A stretch of DNA of 64,000 nucleotides from Maridesulfovibrio salexigens DSM 2638 (GTDB taxonomy: Bacteria; Desulfobacterota; Desulfovibrionia; Desulfovibrionales; Desulfovibrionaceae): the NCBI RefSeq assembly GCF_000023445.1, contig NC_012881.1, positions 2,782,501-2,846,500 of the forward strand. Reading direction: 5' to 3'. This document shows, in pieces, positions 47,870 to 56,250 of the stretch. The notes under the pieces were generated by a model that was not told the origin of the DNA, made no database searches, and saw only the letters and a list, made by a program, of their open reading frames with translations. Both the position numbers and the translations under genes were made by a program. The first letter of the stretch is position 1. Each line of letters opens with the position of its first letter.

Positions 47870-49162
47870 ATGCCTGCAATGAAAATCGGCTGTATCGGCC
47901 CTTCCGATTCCATCAATCTAGTTACAGAGGTAGCCGCCAGATGCTGCCCGGACATCACCCTGCTTACTTATGTAAGAGAACGGGCAGAAGATTCATGGCA
48001 GGTGCTTGAACAATGCCAGCGTGAAACAAGCGGAACCCTTTTTACCGGCATTGCGGTACAGGAAGGAGCCAAGGCCCGGGGAACGATAACCAATCCCTAC
48101 GAGCACATCCAGCGCGGTGGATACAGCCTGTTGCGAGTGCTTTCGGAAATGAACCGGAAAGGCATCAAATCCGGCAGGCTCAGCATTGACGTGGTCAGTG
48201 ACGATATTCTTGTTGAGGTTGTGCGCGAATTCGGAGTGGAACTGGAGGATATCCATTCCATGCCTTATGCCTTGCATCTCAGTGAGCAGGAATATTTAAA
48301 CCGCCATATCGAGCTTTACGAATCAGGCAAAGTTGAAGCGATCGCAACCGGATTCGGATATGTATACAGCGAACTCAAGAAACAGGGTCTTCCGGTTTTC
48401 AGACTTTATGCCAGCACTCTGCAAATTCGCGATTCGCTAAGCAGGCTGACCGGGCGAATCAAAAACTTAAGCCTGCGCTCTGCCGGTATTGCCATCCAAC
48501 TTGTAAAACTCAAATCCATCACCCGCAGTTCCATCAACCAATACGATGATATGAAGAACGGAGGCAGATTTTATCTGGAACTCCTCGAATACGTTCGCGC
48601 TATTCAAGGCAGTCTCTTCAACTTCGGAACTGAAGAATACGTAATTTTTGCCACCCGCGGACTAATCGACAGCAAACCGCACCGCGAACATTTTGAAAGA
48701 CTGCTCAGCTGGGGGCGTGAGCGTAACATAATTTTTTCTTCCGGCATCGGTATCGGGGCAACAGCCTTTGAAGCTGAGAAATCAGCCCGCAAAGCTCTGG
48801 ATAATGCAGTGAAACTCGACAAAGGAGGGCTTTTTATTGTCGAGGGAACGCAGATTCGAGGCCCCATCGGTGAGGAAGATGAGCTGGAGTACAGCACACA
48901 TGTCGTTGACGACAAGTTGCTTGAGATGTCTAAGAAAATAGGCATCAGCCCCAGCTATCTGGATAAAATCAGGTCCCTTATGGACAAAACCCGCAAAGAC
49001 ACTTTTGACACCTCGGACTTTGCCGCCTGCCTAGGAATTGGCGAGCGCAGTGCCCGCAGAGTCTTAAAAAAGTTTTTGGACAGCGGTTTTGCAGAAATCA
49101 ACGGCAGGGAAGTGGCAAATCAGGTAGGCCGTCCCAAAAAGATGGTCCGCTTGTTGATTTAA
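47870..49162 (+). CDS. Transcriptional regulator of the DUF3100/amidohydrolase cassette
   Basis: This protein of about 430 residues has three regions. Residues 1-190 form an alpha/beta sensor-like domain (MKIGCIGPSDSINL, VVSDDILVEVVREFGVE) distantly reminiscent of PrpR-N sensors. Residues about 235-345 resemble the GGDEF-like domain of CdaR/PucR regulators (FSSGIGIGATAFEAEKSARKAL). The C-terminus is a helix-turn-helix (FAACLGIGERSARRVLKKFLDSGF). No exact family is recognised. The start is uncertain: ATGs at 47870 and 47879 and a GTG at 47795 all lack a clear ribosome site. It lies 136 bases upstream of the two-membrane-protein/amidohydrolase genes, separated by a perfect inverted repeat that may be its operator. 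Confidence 0.7.
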   Translation: MPAMKIGCIGPSDSINLVTEVAARCCPDITLLTYVRERAEDSWQVLEQCQRETSGTLFTGIAVQEGAKARGTITNPYEHIQRGGYSLLRVLSEMNRKGIKSGRLSIDVVSDDILVEVVREFGVELEDIHSMPYALHLSEQEYLNRHIELYESGKVEAIATGFGYVYSELKKQGLPVFRLYASTLQIRDSLSRLTGRIKNLSLRSAGIAIQLVKLKSITRSSINQYDDMKNGGRFYLELLEYVRAIQGSLFNFGTEEYVIFATRGLIDSKPHREHFERLLSWGRERNIIFSSGIGIGATAFEAEKSARKALDNAVKLDKGGLFIVEGTQIRGPIGEEDELEYSTHVVDDKLLEMSKKIGISPSYLDKIRSLMDKTRKDTFDTSDFAACLGIGERSARRVLKKFLDSGFAEINGREVANQVGRPKKMVRLLI

Positions 49163-49188
49163 GGGACACTGCTTTTTTTCGGCGCATT

Positions 49189-49215
49189 TTCGGACACATT
49201 TATGTCGTGTCCGAA
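49189..49215. promoter_or_regulatory. Perfect 9-bp inverted repeat, candidate operator of the cassette
   Basis: TTCGGACAC and GTGTCCGAA are exact inverted arms separated by 9 bases, between the regulator stop and the DUF3100-like gene. A related half-site, GGGACAC, occurs at 49163-49169. No U-tract follows the right arm, so it is more likely a protein-binding site than a terminator. Confidence 0.55.
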
Positions 49216-49298
49216 ATAAATTATGGTCTTGCCTGCAAAGGCATTTTATTCAACAACTTTCCGGCTGCCATACGCAGCCAACATCAGTGGAGTGTTTT

Positions 49299-50099
49299 AT
49301 GAATGAAGCTGTGAAAAACGTTAAACTGCACCTTGTGGTTCTCGCTCTGGTCGTAGTTTCCGAACTCATAGGAATTATGACTTTTAAAGTAGGTCCGGGT
49401 AAACTGGTGCTGCTGCCCATGCTTTATGCAATGTTTATCGGTATCTTCCTCGGCCCCAAATTCTGCAAAGTCGTAAAAGAAAAGGATATGTTTCAGGCCA
49501 GCACACTTGTAGGTCTGACTCTGCTTCTGCTTATGGCCCGTTACGGAACACTTGTAGGTCCGAAATTCTTTGAAATCCTCAAGGCCGGCCCTGCTCTGGT
49601 TCTGCAGGAATTCGGTAACATTGCCACCCTGCTTCTCGGTATCCCCATCGCTATGTATCTTGGACTGAAACGTGAAGCCGTAGGCGCTGCCCACTCCATC
49701 GCACGCGAACCGAACGTTGCTCTCATCGGTGACATCTACGGCCTCGACTCCGCTGAAGGACGCGGCGTAATGGGCGTATACATCTGCGGTACTGTTTTCG
49801 GAACCATCTTCTTCGGCTTAATGGCTTCTTTCCTCGCTGCCTTTGAAATCTTCCACCCCTTCGCGCTGGCTATGGCCTCCGGCGTTGGTAGTGCAAGTAT
49901 GATGACTGCATCCGTTGGTAGCCTCAGTGCCGCATATCCGGAAATGGCTGAGCAGATTCAGGCTTTCGGTGTAGCAAGTAACACCCTCTCCGGTATCGAC
50001 GGCGTGTACATGTCCCTGATTCTGGCCCTGCCCATGTCCAACAAGCTCTACAACTATATTTACAAACTCAAATATAAAACTGCTCCGGAGGCCGTATAA
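49299..50099 (+). CDS. DUF3100-like membrane protein, putative transporter subunit
   Basis: The 266-residue protein has about seven hydrophobic segments. The C-terminal part GVGSASMMTASVGSLSAAYPEMAEQI and NTLSGIDGVYMSLILALP has the Gly/Ser-rich re-entrant style of secondary transporters and matches DUF3100-type proteins. A GGAG site 6 bases before the ATG at 49299 decides the start. Its stop overlaps the start of the next membrane protein gene (TAATG), which in turn abuts an M20 amidohydrolase. It is inferred to import the substrate of that enzyme together with the next protein. Confidence 0.75.
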   Translation: MNEAVKNVKLHLVVLALVVVSELIGIMTFKVGPGKLVLLPMLYAMFIGIFLGPKFCKVVKEKDMFQASTLVGLTLLLLMARYGTLVGPKFFEILKAGPALVLQEFGNIATLLLGIPIAMYLGLKREAVGAAHSIAREPNVALIGDIYGLDSAEGRGVMGVYICGTVFGTIFFGLMASFLAAFEIFHPFALAMASGVGSASMMTASVGSLSAAYPEMAEQIQAFGVASNTLSGIDGVYMSLILALPMSNKLYNYIYKLKYKTAPEAV

Positions 50100-50557
50100 T
50101 GACTAAGCAGCAAAACCTCATAGAATCCGTAGCCGTTCTCGTACTGGTAAGCATCATGGTTCTTATCGGTAACTATGTTGGCTTCAACAACAACATGGTG
50201 GAAGCCCTGCCCGGTATGGGCATCCTGCTCCTGCTCTGCATAGCCGGTGTGGCCACCAACATGTTTGTATTCAAAAAAATCCCTTCCGTACTCTTTGTCA
50301 TCACTTACGGCGTAATTGTCAGCCTTCCGGGATTTCCCATGTCCGAAGCAGTCAACGCCTATGTAGCCAAAGTACACTTTCTGGCTCTGACCACCCCCAT
50401 CCTTGCCTATGCTGGTGTATCTATCGGTAAGGATCTTGACACCTTCAAGAAAAGCGGCTGGCGCATTGTCATCGTAAGTATCTTCGTCATGATCTCCACT
50501 TACCTCGGCTCCGCAGCCATTGCCCAGAGCGTGCTCAAGTTCATGGGAGACATTTAA
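50099..50557 (+). CDS. Small membrane protein, putative partner subunit of the DUF3100-like transporter
   Basis: The 152-residue protein has four or five membrane helices. The segment ILAYAGVSIGKDLDTFKKSGWRIVIVSIFVMISTYLGSA resembles the short repeat of LysO/KdgT-like exporters and permeases, where a G-x-x-I/L-xx-L-xx-hG-W element recurs. It is too small for a typical complete carrier and is translationally coupled to the DUF3100-like gene, so a heteromeric transporter is inferred. The substrate is unknown. Confidence 0.65.
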   Translation: MTKQQNLIESVAVLVLVSIMVLIGNYVGFNNNMVEALPGMGILLLLCIAGVATNMFVFKKIPSVLFVITYGVIVSLPGFPMSEAVNAYVAKVHFLALTTPILAYAGVSIGKDLDTFKKSGWRIVIVSIFVMISTYLGSAAIAQSVLKFMGDI

Positions 50558-51703
50558 ATGGCTTTGAATTCTGAAGTTCTTGCCCTTCTTGACGAAATGA
50601 AGGAAATCCGCCGCAATATCCACCGCAACCCCGAAGTGGGCCTGGAGACAGTGGAAACCGCAAAATTGATCAAGTCCAAACTTGATGAATACGGTATTCC
50701 TTACTCCGATTGCGGTGTGAACTCTGTGGTAGCTGAGATAAAAGGCGGAGAAGGCGACACAACTGTGGCTTTCCGTGTTGATTTTGATGCCCTTGAGATG
50801 GAAGAAGAAAACGACTTCGCCTACAAATCTCAGGTTCAAGGCAGAATGCACGCATGTGGTCACGATGGACACTGCACCTCTTTGATCGCACTTGCTGCCT
50901 ACCTCTCCAAGAACCGTGATTTTAACGGCACAGTACTCCTTCTTTTCCAGTCCGGCGAAGAAGGATACGAGGGAGCACTTAGAGTTATCGAAGACGGTTT
51001 CTTTGATAAATACAAAGTGGACTACATGTTCGGATTCCATAACTGGCCCGGACTTGAGACCGGCAAAATTGCCGTTCACAACGGTGCCTGCATGGCATCC
51101 GAAGACCGCTTTGAAATCTACGTGACCGGAAAAAGCGGGCACGCTTCCATGCCTCACGTCAGCAACGAACCATTTGCCGCTGTTGCGGATATCATCAAAG
51201 GGTTGCAGTCCATAATCGTCCGCAAGGTACCCTCTCACGAACGCGGTGTAATTTCCATTACCCAGGTTCACGGAGGCAGCATGCGGAACGGAATCCCTGA
51301 CCGCGTCATGGTTCAGGGGAACGTTCGTACCTGCAACGAGGATGTTCAGGATCTCATTGAAGAATCCATAGGTCAGGTAGCCAAGGGTGCTGCGACCATG
51401 TACGGAGTTAAAGCGGAGCTGGATTATGTCCGTAAACATCCGGTACTGGTTAACTCAGTTCCTGAAATAGGCTTAAAAGCGGCAGAAAAGGTTGTCGGCG
51501 CGGAAAACGTCGTTACCGACATGGAATCATCCATGGCTGCTGAAGACTACGCTTTCTTCATGAAGCACACCAAGGGATGCTATGTCTGGATCGGCAACGG
51601 CTCTGACTCCGCCGCCCTGCACAACAGCAAATATGATTTCAACGATGAAATCCTGCCTGTTGCTGCAAGCTTCTTCATCGCCGTCATTGACGAGCTTCTG
51701 TAA
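50558..51703 (+). CDS. M20-family amidohydrolase/peptidase
   Basis: This 381-residue M20D metallohydrolase is of the IAA-amino acid/hippurate/aminobenzoyl-glutamate hydrolase type. The family start is RRNIHRNPEVGLETVETA. The metal ligands are in HACGHDGH (about residues 94-101), the catalytic/ligand glutamates in SGEEG, a histidine in FHNWPGLETG and the last in LHNSKYDFNDE. The dimerisation lid is in the middle (KSGHASMPH). It is a cytoplasmic enzyme with no signal peptide. It starts directly at the stop of the membrane protein gene, so uptake and hydrolysis of an N-acyl or aryl amino acid is inferred. Confidence 0.88.
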   Translation: MALNSEVLALLDEMKEIRRNIHRNPEVGLETVETAKLIKSKLDEYGIPYSDCGVNSVVAEIKGGEGDTTVAFRVDFDALEMEEENDFAYKSQVQGRMHACGHDGHCTSLIALAAYLSKNRDFNGTVLLLFQSGEEGYEGALRVIEDGFFDKYKVDYMFGFHNWPGLETGKIAVHNGACMASEDRFEIYVTGKSGHASMPHVSNEPFAAVADIIKGLQSIIVRKVPSHERGVISITQVHGGSMRNGIPDRVMVQGNVRTCNEDVQDLIEESIGQVAKGAATMYGVKAELDYVRKHPVLVNSVPEIGLKAAEKVVGAENVVTDMESSMAAEDYAFFMKHTKGCYVWIGNGSDSAALHNSKYDFNDEILPVAASFFIAVIDELL

Positions 51704-51704
51704 T

Positions 51705-51738
51705 AAAAAAGCGGGGCCCTCCACAGGCCCCGCTTTTT
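51705..51738. terminator. Terminator after the amidohydrolase gene
   Basis: AAAAAGCGGGGCC and GGCCCCGCTTTTT form a 13-bp stem around CTCCACA, with A and T runs on both sides, between convergent genes. Confidence 0.93.
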
Positions 51739-51765
51739 TATTACAGCTTGTTCAGTCGAAATTTC

Positions 51766-52161
51766 TTAAAGAATGTTATTCTCACGCAGCTCGTTCATGA
51801 CCTGCACCTTGCTAAAAGGTTTTACGATATAACAACTGGCATATCCCTTAAAAAAGGCCTGACTGACATTTTTGGTGTCCTTCAGGGAAGTGATCATGAC
51901 CAGCTTGAATTCATCCGGCCCATCAACCTTCAATTCTTTCTCCAGATCACGCAACTTCTTGGTTGCTTCATGACCGTCCATTTCAGGCATAAGAATATCC
52001 ATAAACACCGTATCGAACGGGTCTTCTTCTTCATACGCCTTCTTGTAAAGTTCAATGGCATCAGATCCGTTGAACACTGCCTCACATCTGGCATACGGTG
52101 AGAGCAGCTTACTCAGGTACATGTGGACGGTTTCATCATCGTCAATAATTAGAAACCTCAT
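51766..52161 (-). CDS. Stand-alone response regulator receiver (CheY-like)
   Basis: This 131-residue receiver domain has no output domain. The acidic pocket is IIDDDE, the phosphorylated aspartate lies in TVFMDILMPEMDG, the Thr/Ser switch is in MITSL and the lysine is in IVKPFSK. All catalytic residues are present. The partner kinase is not encoded nearby. The insertion EKELKVDGPDEFKLV between the phospho-site helix and strand 4 is somewhat longer than in CheY. An AGGGG site is close to the ATG. Confidence 0.9.
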   Translation of the reverse strand: MRFLIIDDDETVHMYLSKLLSPYARCEAVFNGSDAIELYKKAYEEEDPFDTVFMDILMPEMDGHEATKKLRDLEKELKVDGPDEFKLVMITSLKDTKNVSQAFFKGYASCYIVKPFSKVQVMNELRENNIL

Positions 52162-52341
52162 ATCCCCTCACTTACACAGTATCAAAGTTAGATATAATTC
52201 AAGACCTGCAATTTGTTTAATTTCTACTCTATACAATAAAATAAATAAAAAACCATAGCAACTTGAAATTCAAAAAATACGCCCATATCTGCAAACAGAT
52301 TCGCTATACCCATGCAATCTGCCAACATCTTATATTAAAAC

Positions 52342-52376
52342 AAAAAAACGCCGTCCCAAAATAGAGACGGCGTTTC
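52342..52376 (-). terminator. Terminator of the FAD oxidoreductase-rhodanese gene
   Basis: AAACGCCGTC and GACGGCGTTT form a 10-bp stem with a 10-nt loop; TTTTTTT follows on the minus strand. Confidence 0.9.
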
Positions 52377-52395
52377 AGATAAAGTAATATTACAG

Positions 52396-54099
52396 CTAGA
52401 TATCAACGCCGTAAGCCTTGATGACCGCCATTCCACCCTGAGTGTTATGGACCTCTTCAAAGCCAAGAGCATCAAGCATAATCTGAGCTTCATAGGAACG
52501 GCCACCGGTGTTGCAGACCAGCACCAGTTTCTTGTCCTTGGGCAGCTCTTCATATCTTTTAGGGATCTCACCCTGAGGGATATTGTGCCAATGTTCAGGA
52601 TACTTTTCGAGAAAAGGCTCAGCATCGGCTTTTTCACGTACATCGAGGAAGCAGTATTCACCGCTTTCGCGATTATCCCAATACTCGGCAAAAATATCAG
52701 GACCATGACCGTGGTTCATACCATTAATAGCGTTATCGGCCATGTTGGCGATAGCGTTTAGAACATCCATGGCAGAAGCAAACGGCGGAGAGTAAGCCAC
52801 TTCGAGATTGCTGACATCTTCGATTGTAGGCTGGTATTTCATGATCGCAGCCACTGCGTTGATACGACCGACGAGAGCATCGCCACCAGCAGAAATACCC
52901 TGAATACCAAGGACTCGGCGGGTTGCCTTATCTACAACCATCTCAAGGGTCATCATATCTTTTTCAGGATAGAAATGAGCACGGTCAGCCATGATCAACA
53001 TCACGCTGATAGCATCAAATCCTGCCTGCTTCGCAGCACCAAGGCTCATTCCGGTACCGGACATAGCCCGCTCGAAAATCTTAACGCACCATGAGCCTGC
53101 TGCGGCGGGAAAAGTTTCCTTGCGTCCGGCAAGGTTACCGCCGATGACCCTTCCCTGTCTGTTAGCCATGGAACCCATAGGCAGGAACAGGGGAGAACCG
53201 TCTACAGCATTTTTGATGATTGCGCAGTCACCACCGGAGAAAATCAGGGGATCGGTAGTACGCATGGTTTCATCAACCATGATACCGCCGCGCTCGCTGC
53301 ACTCAAGGCCGCATTCACGAGCAAGCTTATCGTTAGGGATAACGCCCGCAGAAATAATTACGATATCGGCTTCGACTTCACCGTCAGAGGTAATTACGCG
53401 CTCAACTTTACCGTCACCTTCAATTCTGGAAACAGTCTGGCCGAGTTTGAAGGAAACGCCTTCTTCTTCCATATGTTTCTGGCCCATCTTTGCCAGTACC
53501 GGGCTGCACATACGGGGCAGAATCTGGTCGAAAATTTCTACAACAGTGGTTTCAATGCCCCACATGTCGGAAAAGGCTTCAGCCATTTCAAGACCGATGA
53601 ATCCTGCACCAACCACAACAGCTTTTCCGTACTGACCCTTGGTGATACCTTCTTTGATCTTTTCTGCGTCATGCATATTGCCGACATAGAAAACATTTTC
53701 AAGCTCTTCACCGGGGAGACCGAGCTTACGGGGAGTGGCTCCGGTACCGATTACGAGCTGGTCGTAATCAAGAACACTCTTTTCGCCTGTCTTCAGGTTT
53801 GTGATGTGAACCTGTTTGTTTTCACGGTCGATTTTGGTGGCTTCGGTGGAAGAAAGAACTTCCACGCCTTTGATGTCGTTGAAAAACGGTTCATCACGAA
53901 CCATATGGAAAGCGGTGGTACGAAGCTGGTTGGCCTCGGACACATCTCCGGAGACAAAATAAGGAATACCGCAACCGCCGTAGGAAAAAATTTCGTCCCT
54001 GTCGATAAGGGTAACGCGGGCATCCTGCCTGATTCTCTTATAACGGCAGGCCGCTTTGGGACCAAGTGCAACAGCACCGATGACAACTACATGTTCTGA
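52396..54099 (-). CDS. FAD-dependent pyridine nucleotide-disulfide oxidoreductase fused to rhodanese
   Basis: This 567-residue fusion has an N-terminal two-dinucleotide-binding domain oxidoreductase of the CoA-disulfide reductase/NADH oxidase group. The active cysteine is in SYGGCGIPYFVSG, the NAD(P)H-binding motif is VVVGAGFIGLEMAE, and the FAD aspartate is in IFSGGDCA. A C-terminal rhodanese domain follows (about 460-567) with the catalytic cysteine in LVCNTGGRSYEA. Such fusions are linked to polysulfide or CoA-persulfide reduction. The N-terminal FAD loop reads VVIGAVALGPKAACR, not the classic GxGxxG. The ATG at 54099 follows AGAGGTTCAGTTC. It is monocistronic. Confidence 0.88.
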   Translation of the reverse strand, partial: SEHVVVIGAVALGPKAACRYKRIRQDARVTLIDRDEIFSYGGCGIPYFVSGDVSEANQLRTTAFHMVRDEPFFNDIKGVEVLSSTEATKIDRENKQVHITNLKTGEKSVLDYDQLVIGTGATPRKLGLPGEELENVFYVGNMHDAEKIKEGITKGQYGKAVVVGAGFIGLEMAEAFSDMWGIETTVVEIFDQILPRMCSPVLAKMGQKHMEEEGVSFKLGQTVSRIEGDGKVERVITSDGEVEADIVIISAGVIPNDKLARECGLECSERGGIMVDETMRTTDPLIFSGGDCAIIKNAVDGSPLFLPMGSMANRQGRVIGGNLAGRKETFPAAAGSWCVKIFERAMSGTGMSLGAAKQAGFDAISVMLIMADRAHFYPEKDMMTLEMVVDKATRRVLGIQGISAGGDALVGRINAVAAIMKYQPTIEDVSNLEVAYSPPFASAMDVLNAIANMADNAINGMNHGHGPDIFAEYWDNRESGEYCFLDVREKADAEPFLEKYPEHWHNIPQGEIPKRYEELPKDKKLVLVCNTGGRSYEAQIMLDALGFEEVHNTQGGMAVIKAYGVDI

Positions 54100-54327
54100 C
54101 ATGAACTGAACCTCTGTTTTGAGATTTACATAACTACTGAAAAGCATCCAAATCAGTAGGGGAATTGTCTTTGGTCTACGAACTAATCATTTTAATGGAT
54201 AAACGCAAGCGGCTTAGAGAAGAAAAGCATGGTGCAATTGACGCCTTAAGCCTTTTTGCACAAGGGTTTAAGAAACCTGACAAGCTGTTACCATGTCCCG
54301 TATATAGCGTGGACAGCCAATTTTCAT

Positions 54328-54370
54328 AAAAAAGACCGCAATATCTCGAAAGATATTACGGTCTTTTTTA
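54328..54370. terminator. Terminator after moaC
   Basis: AAAAAAGACCG-C-AATATCT pairs with AGATATT-A-CGGTCTTTTTT around CGAA. A and T runs lie on both sides of the stem. Confidence 0.9.
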
Positions 54371-54388
54371 AATTATCAAATTTAAAGC

Positions 54389-54865
54389 TTACTCTGCCTT
54401 AAACACCCCGGATTTACCGCCTTCTTTGTAGACGAGTCGTACATCAGAAATGATAACATCCTTCTGTACAGCCTTGCACATGTCATAAATGGTGGCACAG
54501 GCAACCTGAACGGCTACAAGAGCTTCCATTTCAACACCGGTTTTACCGGTACAGCGGGCCTCACCTTCAACTTCGATGGTCAGTTCGGCATCGTTAATTG
54601 CAAAACGCACATCAACGTAGCTGAGTGCAATAGGATGGCAGAGCGGAATGAGGCGATGAGTTTCCTTGGCCCCCATGATGCCGGCAATCTTAGCTGAAGC
54701 AAGGGCATCCCCTTTAGGAAGAGCCTGCTGCTTAAGCAGATTGAAGGTCTCCTCGTTAAGGATGACCCGTCCCTTGGCAATGGCTGTGCGTTTGGTGTCC
54801 GCCTTAGCGGCCACGTCCACCATTACGGCATTGCCTTCGGCATCAATGTGGGAAAACTCACTCAT
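54389..54865 (-). CDS. moaC: Cyclic pyranopterin monophosphate synthase MoaC
   Basis: MoaC (158 residues) carries out the second part of the first step of molybdopterin synthesis, giving cyclic pyranopterin monophosphate. The family start is FSHIDAEGNAVMVDV. Catalytic motifs are seen in HRLIPLCHPIALSYVDV, ARCTGKTGVEMEALVA and YDMCKAV. The ATG at 54865 is taken because GGGTGAGTAGC precedes it; it overlaps the dnaJ stop, so translation is coupled. An in-frame GTG three codons earlier is an alternative. Molybdo- or tungsto-enzymes are abundant in this group, but no other moa/moe gene is in the window. Confidence 0.96.
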   Translation of the reverse strand: MSEFSHIDAEGNAVMVDVAAKADTKRTAIAKGRVILNEETFNLLKQQALPKGDALASAKIAGIMGAKETHRLIPLCHPIALSYVDVRFAINDAELTIEVEGEARCTGKTGVEMEALVAVQVACATIYDMCKAVQKDVIISDVRLVYKEGGKSGVFKAE

Positions 54866-54866
54866 G

Positions 54867-55988
54867 CTACTCACCCATCACTTTATCTTTCGCTTTTTTG
54901 AAAAGCTTTTTAACTTTTTTCATGGGCTTCTCTTCATCAAGGGCTTCAAATTCCCTGAGAAGCTCTTCCTGCCTGCTGTTCAAGCCGGTCGGAGTCTTGA
55001 CCTTAACTTCCACCAGCAAGTCGCCCTTGTGAGAGCTGCCGAGGTAAGGAAGGCCGAGTCCACGGAGCTGGAAGACTTCACCGGACTGGGTTCCCTTGGG
55101 AATGTCCATTTCGATGGGCTCATCCAGAGTGGGAACTTCGAGCTTGTATCCCAGCGCAGCCTGAACAAAAGTAATCTCGGTGCTCAGGACAAGATCCTGT
55201 CCCTGACGCTTGAAGACCTTGTCCGGCTCCACAGTGATGACCACATAAAGGTCACCGTGGGGGCCGCCATTCATTCCGGCTTCACCTTCACCGCGCAGAC
55301 GCAGACGTGAGCCATTGTCCACACCGGCAGGAATACGCACATTCAGATCTTTCTGCTTGCGCACATATCCGGCACCGCGACACTCAGAACATGGATCGGT
55401 AATAACCTTACCCCGTCCATTACATGCGGGACAGGGAACGGAAATACGGAAAAAGCCCTGATTCTGCTCAACAGCTCCCCTGCCGCCACAATGGGAGCAG
55501 GTCTCTGGGGATGTTCCGGGCGCGGAACCGCTACCCTCGCAGGTGTCACAGGTATCGGTTACCGGGATATTCAGTTCAACTTCGGTTCCCTTGGCTGCAT
55601 CACGAAAAGACACAGTCAGGTTGTAACGGAGGTCGGAACCGGCCTGCATGCGGTTTGCACCGCGGCCGCCGCCACCGAAACCGAAGATATCGCCGAAGAT
55701 ATCGCCGAATGCGCCGAAAATATCCTCGGAAGACTGGAATCCACCAAATCCGCCATTCATACCGTTCATGCCTTGATGGCCGAAGCGGTCGTAACGGCTC
55801 CTTTTTTCAGGATCCCGCAGAACGTCATAGGCTTCCGCGGCTTCCTTGAATTTCTCTTCAGCTTCCGCATTACCCGGGTTACGGTCAGGGTGAAATTCCA
55901 TAGCCTTCTTACGATAGGCTCTTTTAATTTCCCCTTCCTGGGCTTCTCTGGAAACTTCTAAAACTTCATAATAGCAACGTTTTGACAT
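54867..55988 (-). CDS. dnaJ: Chaperone DnaJ
   Basis: DnaJ (373 residues) is the full-length type I Hsp40 co-chaperone of DnaK. The J domain covers residues 1-70 with the HPD motif (FHPDRNPGN), followed by a Gly/Phe-rich region ([20 protein letters not shown]). The zinc-binding part has four CxxCxGxG repeats: [24 protein letters not shown] and CSECRGAG. The C-terminal substrate-binding domains complete it. It starts 3 bases after rpoZ and overlaps moaC downstream. dnaK and grpE are not adjacent. Confidence 0.97.
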   Translation of the reverse strand: MSKRCYYEVLEVSREAQEGEIKRAYRKKAMEFHPDRNPGNAEAEEKFKEAAEAYDVLRDPEKRSRYDRFGHQGMNGMNGGFGGFQSSEDIFGAFGDIFGDIFGFGGGGRGANRMQAGSDLRYNLTVSFRDAAKGTEVELNIPVTDTCDTCEGSGSAPGTSPETCSHCGGRGAVEQNQGFFRISVPCPACNGRGKVITDPCSECRGAGYVRKQKDLNVRIPAGVDNGSRLRLRGEGEAGMNGGPHGDLYVVITVEPDKVFKRQGQDLVLSTEITFVQAALGYKLEVPTLDEPIEMDIPKGTQSGEVFQLRGLGLPYLGSSHKGDLLVEVKVKTPTGLNSRQEELLREFEALDEEKPMKKVKKLFKKAKDKVMGE

Positions 55989-55991
55989 GAC

Positions 55992-56213
55992 TTATTCGCT
56001 GCCGGGCTTTTTACCATCGGCAGTGTGGTAGCTCTCGGGAAGTACCTTGGTAGCGGCAATTTCCCTGAGGGCGGTTACGATTTCTTTGTTTTTGGATTCA
56101 ACAAGAGGAGAGTAACCTTCACGATACTGCTTCACTCTTTTAATGGCCATCTGGACAATAAGGAATCTGTTACCAACCTCAGCCAGACAATCTTCAACTG
56201 TGATTCTTGCCAT
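55992..56213 (-). CDS. rpoZ: RNA polymerase omega subunit
   Basis: Omega (73 residues) binds the beta-prime C-terminus and assists RNA polymerase assembly. The family core is [20 protein letters not shown] followed by [16 protein letters not shown] and VTALREIA. It leads the rpoZ-dnaJ-moaC run, 37 bases after the DUF4340-like gene. Confidence 0.95.
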   Translation of the reverse strand: MARITVEDCLAEVGNRFLIVQMAIKRVKQYREGYSPLVESKNKEIVTALREIAATKVLPESYHTADGKKPGSE

Positions 56214-56250
56214 GCGATCTCCAACACAATGGTTTTACCGGGTATCCCGG

